Positions 34,230 through 38,034 of a stretch of DNA of 38,034 nucleotides are shown piece by piece (the first letter of the stretch is position 1; every line of letters begins with the position of its first letter). This stretch comes from Candidatus Solibacter sp. (GTDB lineage: Bacteria; Acidobacteriota; Terriglobia; Bryobacterales; Bryobacteraceae). The stretch lies in contig JANYAH010000322.1 of the NCBI GenBank assembly GCA_025361425.1, positions 1 through 38,034 on the forward strand, written 5' to 3'. The translations under genes were made by a program, and so were the position numbers. A model generated the notes under the pieces. It made no database searches, was not told the DNA's origin, and saw only the letters and a program-made list of their open reading frames with translations.

Positions 34230-35117
34230 TCATAGCCCCTTTGGAGACAGTTTTTGGTACAGCTTGGGTGCCGCTAAAATCAAAACGGCAGCCGTAATAA
34301 TCCCGGCCAGCAGGTCAACAGTATAGTGGTATCGAAGATAAACTGTAGCAAAAATGATGCATGGAGTGTAGGCCAAATAGATCCGGAACCACCGTTTCGA
34401 GACCATCCGGCTGCCCCACCACGCCAGGATGGTGAGTTCCGTGTGCCCGCTCGGGAAGCAATCATAATGAGCGGATTCCAGGCGGTCGAGGGCGCCTTGC
34501 ATGGTCTGAAACAACCATAAACCTTGCAGCGGGAAGTGCTGCAAATGTTTTAGAAGAAAGCGTGGCCCACGGGCTGGGACAAGGATATACCCGATATACG
34601 AGGTCAAAAATCCCAGCGCGATTAAGAAAGCATAATATTGGAAATCCCGCGTACGCCCCTTCCGCCACAGCACCCACGCGATATATAGTACGGCCGGTAT
34701 AAAAAGCGTGTAGATCGCTTGCAGAAGTTCGGTGAGCGCGGGCGTGTGAACGCGCTCCAGCCAGACGGACGGGTGCGCTCCCCAGATGCGGAAATCCAGA
34801 TCTGCCAACCATTGATCCGCATCCGAACTCCGCACCGCCGGTATAAACAGCGCCATCTCCTTGTAGCAGGCAGCGACGTAGGGCAGCGCATACCAGTTAC
34901 GGAAGCGCCACGAGGTGGCATTGGGCCGCTTCACCTGGTAGACGATCGCCGCGCCGCCAATCAGGTTGGCGGCCAGCAGGAGGAACGCGTCCGGCAGCGT
35001 GCTCCACCACCCCAGAATCACCACCACCGCGCCGGCAAAATAGGCGAGGATGACCTTGTCGATCGCCCAGAAGCGCGTGTCTGGTTTCAACAGGCCGGGC
35101 TTTAATACGTCAACCAA
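34230..35117 (-). CDS. Aur1/PAP2-like membrane enzyme, candidate phosphosphingolipid head-group transferase
   Basis: This 295-aa polytopic protein has about six helices, with the PAP2-type catalytic set in its second half: RGPRF, then CFPSGHTELT with His225, and RYHYTVDLLAG with His264 and Asp268. The layout resembles the inositol-phosphoceramide synthase (Aur1/PAP2_3) branch more than classical lipid-phosphate phosphatases, which have KX6RP at the first motif. Such enzymes transfer a head group from a phospholipid to ceramide. Here it lies between the epimerase (16-base overlap, TTG start) and the acyltransferase genes, so a role on ceramide is likely. A simple phosphatase remains possible. 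Confidence 0.65.
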   Translation of the reverse strand: MVDVLKPGLLKPDTRFWAIDKVILAYFAGAVVVILGWWSTLPDAFLLLAANLIGGAAIVYQVKRPNATSWRFRNWYALPYVAACYKEMALFIPAVRSSDADQWLADLDFRIWGAHPSVWLERVHTPALTELLQAIYTLFIPAVLYIAWVLWRKGRTRDFQYYAFLIALGFLTSYIGYILVPARGPRFLLKHLQHFPLQGLWLFQTMQGALDRLESAHYDCFPSGHTELTILAWWGSRMVSKRWFRIYLAYTPCIIFATVYLRYHYTVDLLAGIITAAVLILAAPKLYQKLSPKGL

Positions 35118-36067
35118 CCCGCCTCCTTATACCAGGCCAGCGTTGCGGCCAGGCCCTCATCCAGTGAAGTGGCAGCGACGAACCCGAGTTCCTGCGCGGC
35201 GCGCCCGGTATCGCAGGTCCACGCCATGCATCGCGCCTCGGCCATCTTGTCGCGCGAGATGATCCCCGGCCTGCCGCGTAACCGCGCCCAGATTTCCTCG
35301 CAGGCCCCCACCGCATTGGCCACGGCGAACGGCACCGTTACCACCCGCGGCGTGCGCGCCATGGTGCGTGCCGCCGCGGCCCCCAGTTGGCGCCACGATG
35401 CTGGTTTGGCATGCGCCAGGAAATACGCCCGCCCCGCTGCCCGTGGCGTACTGGCCGCGGCCAGCAAGCCCTCCACCAGGTCCTTGACGTAGATCGCGCT
35501 GAACCAGCGCTCGCCGCCGGAAATCTCCAGCACCAGCCCTTTGGAGATCGATTTCAGCAGTTGAAAGACATCCGTATCGCCTGGCCCGTATACCACCGGC
35601 GGCCTGACGATCACCGCATCCGGCGCCAGGCGGCGCACAACGCGCTCCGCCTCCAGCTTGGATTTCCCATAGTGCGACAGCGGGTGCGGTTCGGCGTCCT
35701 CCGCCAGCGGCGCGCCGGCCGTCGCCGGCCCCATCGCGGCCAGCGAGCTTACATGGACCAGACGCATCCCCCGCCCAACCATGGCGTGCGCCAGTAGCTC
35801 CGTAGCCCGTACATTGCCGGTGTAGTAGTCCCGCGGGTGCAGCGCTTTGGTGATGCCCGCCAGATGGATCACGACATCGGCCCCCCGCAGTGCCTCGGCA
35901 ACGCCCGCGCCGCTCGCCAGATCGCCGTAGACGGTCTCCACGCCCAGCGGCAGCAAGCGCGGCGCACGGGTGCGGCGTACCAGGGCGCGCACGGCCTCAC
36001 CCTTGGCGACGAACTTTTCCAACAGGTGCGTACCGATGAAGCCGGTACCGCCAGTGACCAGGGTCAT
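35102..36067 (-). CDS. NAD(P)-dependent epimerase/reductase, candidate ceramide reductase (CerR)
   Basis: This 321-aa extended SDR protein has the Rossmann motif TGGTGFIGTHLL (Gly6-Gly12), the catalytic Tyr133-x3-Lys137 (HYGKSK), and VIHLAGITKALHP and VRPPVVYGPGDTDVFQLL. This branch includes 'dihydroflavonol-4-reductase-like' and 3-beta-HSD-like enzymes, as does the Caulobacter CerR that reduces the 3-keto group of ceramide. I chose the ATG at 36067 because it overlaps the DUF3047 stop as ATGA and starts right at the family core; the longer version adds 54 unconserved residues. Its context with Spt and the acyltransferase supports CerR. Other sugar-epimerase roles are possible. Confidence 0.65.
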   Translation of the reverse strand: MTLVTGGTGFIGTHLLEKFVAKGEAVRALVRRTRAPRLLPLGVETVYGDLASGAGVAEALRGADVVIHLAGITKALHPRDYYTGNVRATELLAHAMVGRGMRLVHVSSLAAMGPATAGAPLAEDAEPHPLSHYGKSKLEAERVVRRLAPDAVIVRPPVVYGPGDTDVFQLLKSISKGLVLEISGGERWFSAIYVKDLVEGLLAAASTPRAAGRAYFLAHAKPASWRQLGAAAARTMARTPRVVTVPFAVANAVGACEEIWARLRGRPGIISRDKMAEARCMAWTCDTGRAAQELGFVAATSLDEGLAATLAWYKEAGWLTY

Positions 36068-36714
36068 TCCTGCAAAGCACTGCGGAACGCAACCTCGCCG
36101 AAATAACTCTCGGCGATGGTGCCCGTATGTTGGGAATTGATCTGGAGGCGCAAACCCGTCACGCGCGGCGCAGTCTTGCCATAGGCGCGCGCATAATCGG
36201 CGGCGATGTTGCGGCTCTCCGCGACCCACTTGTTCACTTCCGCGGCGCCGGATTGGCAGACCACGGCGAAAATATGCACCAACGGAATATTGCTGGCGCT
36301 TTGCATGGTTCCCTTGGGCGCGCTGCTATCCCAGATGTAGGTGAGAATCCGTTTATCGGAAAATGCTACCAGCACCTGGGCAGCCTGGTCGTCGGTAGAG
36401 GCGCGGCGAAAATCGCCTCCGCCCGGCAGTTGAGCCACCTTCCAGCGCCAAGTCAAAAAAGGCATCAGGGCGGGGTCCACATCCACCGGGTGCTGCAGCG
36501 CAAAGGAACTCTGGACGCTCTTCAGACGCAGGCAACTTTCGGTTTCTTTGCAGACAGAAATGTCGGGCTTGCCGTGGATCATCTTAATCTGCCAGTCCGC
36601 GGGCAGACGTCCCGAACCCCAATTTGCGGTATTCAAGACGATGAAAGCCAACTGCGAGGTACGTGCCTGGAATATGAAAATAAGAAAGCTACAGGCCAGC
36701 AGATACTTTTTCAA
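36064..36714 (-). CDS. exported DUF3047 protein
   Basis: This 216-aa protein starts at TTG, with AAGAGG four bases upstream. A signal peptide is present (MKKYLLACSFLIFIFQARTS). The mature part resembles DUF3047: WQIKMIHGKPDISVC, FLTWRWKVAQLPGGGDFRR, TDDQAAQVLVAFSDK, and LRLQINSQHTGTIAESYFGEV. The DUF is a beta-rich, probably ligand-binding fold of unknown function; two Cys (CKETESC) may form a disulfide. It heads the cluster and is coupled to the epimerase gene by ATGA. It could be a periplasmic lipid-handling protein, but that is speculation. Confidence 0.85.
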   Translation of the reverse strand: MKKYLLACSFLIFIFQARTSQLAFIVLNTANWGSGRLPADWQIKMIHGKPDISVCKETESCLRLKSVQSSFALQHPVDVDPALMPFLTWRWKVAQLPGGGDFRRASTDDQAAQVLVAFSDKRILTYIWDSSAPKGTMQSASNIPLVHIFAVVCQSGAAEVNKWVAESRNIAADYARAYGKTAPRVTGLRLQINSQHTGTIAESYFGEVAFRSALQE

Positions 36715-36945
36715 GGGACCTCTTACGCGCCGCCGTGCTGTTCACTACTATCGCATGAATGGCGTGGCTTTCGCCAGGGGCAATGGCTTCACCCTGATCC
36801 GTCGATAAGGAATGGGCCGCGGTGGTGGGTGGTAGATCAATGACTACGCCGAGGCCGGTAGATCGAGGTGGGGAGAGCGATGCCCGGGGACAGGGTGTGG
36901 AGTCTTTTCGCACCGGCGGGGTGAGCGGGCCGTTAAAATGAGCGG

Positions 36946-38034
36946 GTGCGCAAGTCCCCAAAGCCCTCCCCCACCGAGTCCCCACTGCTTTTCGAAGTCG
37001 ATCCCGAGCCGCTGCCGGAAGTTCTGACGGCGCTGGGTGGCGTGCCGCTGGTGGTACAAGCGTTCCGATCCCTGGGCTTGCCTGGACTGGTGAAGGAGCA
37101 CGTGCGGATCAAGGAGCGTCAGCGCGGCTACGACGAAGCCACGTTGGTGGAGAGTTTCGTGATCCTGAACGCGGTAGGGGGCGAGTGCCTCGATGACTTC
37201 GTGCGTCTGCGTGAAGATGCCGGTCTGAGCGAAATGGTGGGGCATCAGATGCCGTCTCCCTCGGTGGCGCGCAAGTTCCTGTACGAGTTTCACGAGGAAG
37301 CCAAGATCGAGGAGGCCAAGCAACAGCGCACGGCGGAGCAGATTGCCTACATACCTGAAGAAACGGAAGCGTTACGGGGACTGGGGCTGGTCAATCGCGA
37401 ACTGGTGCGGGAGTTGGGGCGGCGTTGCCCCGACCAGCGAATTGCCACGGTGGATCAGGATGCCACCATCATCGAGAGCAAAAAGCAGGAAGCCTTGCGG
37501 ACCTACGAAGGAGAGCGGGGGTATCAGCCGATGTTGGCGGTATGGGCCGAGATGAATGTGGTGTTGGCGGATGAGTTCCGGGATGGGAATGTGCCGGCGA
37601 TGATGTCGCCGTTAACATCCGCCAAACAGGCCTATGCGGCACTGCCGGAAACGGTGACGGAGTATTACTATCGGGGCGATTCGGCGAGCCACGAAAGTCA
37701 TTTAATCAACTGGCTGCGGAACCCGGAGCGGGAAGACGGTCCGCGGGGATTCATCGGGTTTGCGATCAGCGCGCGGATGAGCGAGGCGTTGCACAAGGCG
37801 ATCTTGAAGGTTCCCGAGGAAGGCTGGGAAATCTACGGAGAAGCGCCCACCAGGGAGATACGGGAATGCGCCGAGGTGAACTTTGTGCCGGCTGAGAAAT
37901 CGGAACATAAGGATACGCAGCCCCTACGATACGTGGCGATTCGGATTCGGCAGCGGCAGGAGACGTTGTTTGAGGATGGCAGCAAGGTGAAGCACTTTGC
38001 GGTGGTGACGAACCTTGGAGAGTGGAAAGCAGGA
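36946..38034 (+). CDS. IS1380-family DDE transposase, 5' part (runs off the window)
   Basis: 363 codons are open from GTG 36946 to the window end without a stop. TAA at 36934 closes the frame upstream, so the start is near here. The protein reads like an IS1380 (DDE_1/ISL3-related) transposase: N-terminal helical region (RIKERQRGYDEATLVESFVI, LNAVGGECLDDFVRLRED), first catalytic Asp in IATVDQDATIIESKK (Asp170/Asp172) and second in EYYYRGDSASHES (Asp245). IS1380 transposases are usually about 430-450 aa, so the missing third acidic residue and C-terminus lie beyond 38034. No interruption is seen. The left terminal repeat should be within about 36720-36940, but I cannot identify it without the right end. 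Confidence 0.85.
   Translation, partial: MRKSPKPSPTESPLLFEVDPEPLPEVLTALGGVPLVVQAFRSLGLPGLVKEHVRIKERQRGYDEATLVESFVILNAVGGECLDDFVRLREDAGLSEMVGHQMPSPSVARKFLYEFHEEAKIEEAKQQRTAEQIAYIPEETEALRGLGLVNRELVRELGRRCPDQRIATVDQDATIIESKKQEALRTYEGERGYQPMLAVWAEMNVVLADEFRDGNVPAMMSPLTSAKQAYAALPETVTEYYYRGDSASHESHLINWLRNPEREDGPRGFIGFAISARMSEALHKAILKVPEEGWEIYGEAPTREIRECAEVNFVPAEKSEHKDTQPLRYVAIRIRQRQETLFEDGSKVKHFAVVTNLGEWKAG

Noticed and set aside
1-38034. CRISPR arrays, tRNA or rRNA genes, prophage
   Set aside because: No regularly spaced repeats, no tRNA cloverleaf with CCA-adjacent end or rRNA signature, and no phage structural genes were seen.

Overview
This is a high-GC bacterial chromosome segment from a Gram-negative organism: it carries SurA, a heptose nucleotidyltransferase, heme A synthase and an outer-membrane-style envelope gene set. 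Gene content, the many small secreted or DUF proteins (DUF2911, DUF3047, GH127, SDR-DUF2867) and the intergenic hairpin families point to Acidobacteriota, most likely the Solibacter/Bryobacter lineage. That placement is inference from gene content, not from a marker gene. I see no rRNA, tRNA or CRISPR array.

Layout. (1) Positions 1-3422: the tail of an unknown gene, a strong hairpin, a gene-poor stretch, a secreted GH127 beta-L-arabinofuranosidase and a small secreted protein. (2) 3485-7632, minus strand: a two-gene sugar-nucleotide unit made of a NTP-transferase (GalU/RfbA-like) and an 1100-residue protein that joins a fucokinase-like GHMP kinase to a UDPGP-type pyrophosphorylase. (3) 7884-12267, plus strand, divergent from (2): a minimal bacterial microcompartment (BMC) locus with one BMC-H shell protein and an acylating aldehyde dehydrogenase whose tail carries two encapsulation-peptide-like helices. 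A weak-context TGA is followed in frame by a small EutQ/EutT-like domain. A conserved hypothetical gene and recJ follow. (4) 12364-12831: a zinc-ribbon membrane protein. (5) 28959 down to 12941, minus strand: a long co-directional series ctaA, lytic transglycosylase, SDR-DUF2867, YihY/BrkB, alginate-lyase-family protein, rfaE2, mfd, surA, yhaM-like, blaI-like, PMT-like glycosyltransferase and rmuC. Many stop/start overlaps there suggest translational coupling. (6) 29089-31691, plus strand: a Tat-exported amidase with a good terminator, then a DUF2911 protein. (7) 36714 down to 31870, minus strand: a tightly overlapping five-gene cluster DUF3047, NAD-dependent epimerase/reductase, Aur1/PAP2-like membrane enzyme, GNAT-fold acyltransferase and serine-palmitoyltransferase-like enzyme. 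(8) From 36946: the 5' part of an IS1380-family transposase running off the window.

The two most interesting systems are the BMC locus with its divergent kinase/pyrophosphorylase neighbours, and the 31.9-36.7 kb cluster. The latter has the three enzyme types of the bacterial ceramide pathway (Spt, bCerS, CerR) plus a candidate head-group enzyme (Aur1-like PAP2) and an unassigned exported DUF3047 protein. All functional calls rest on motifs read by eye and on gene context; no database search was run.
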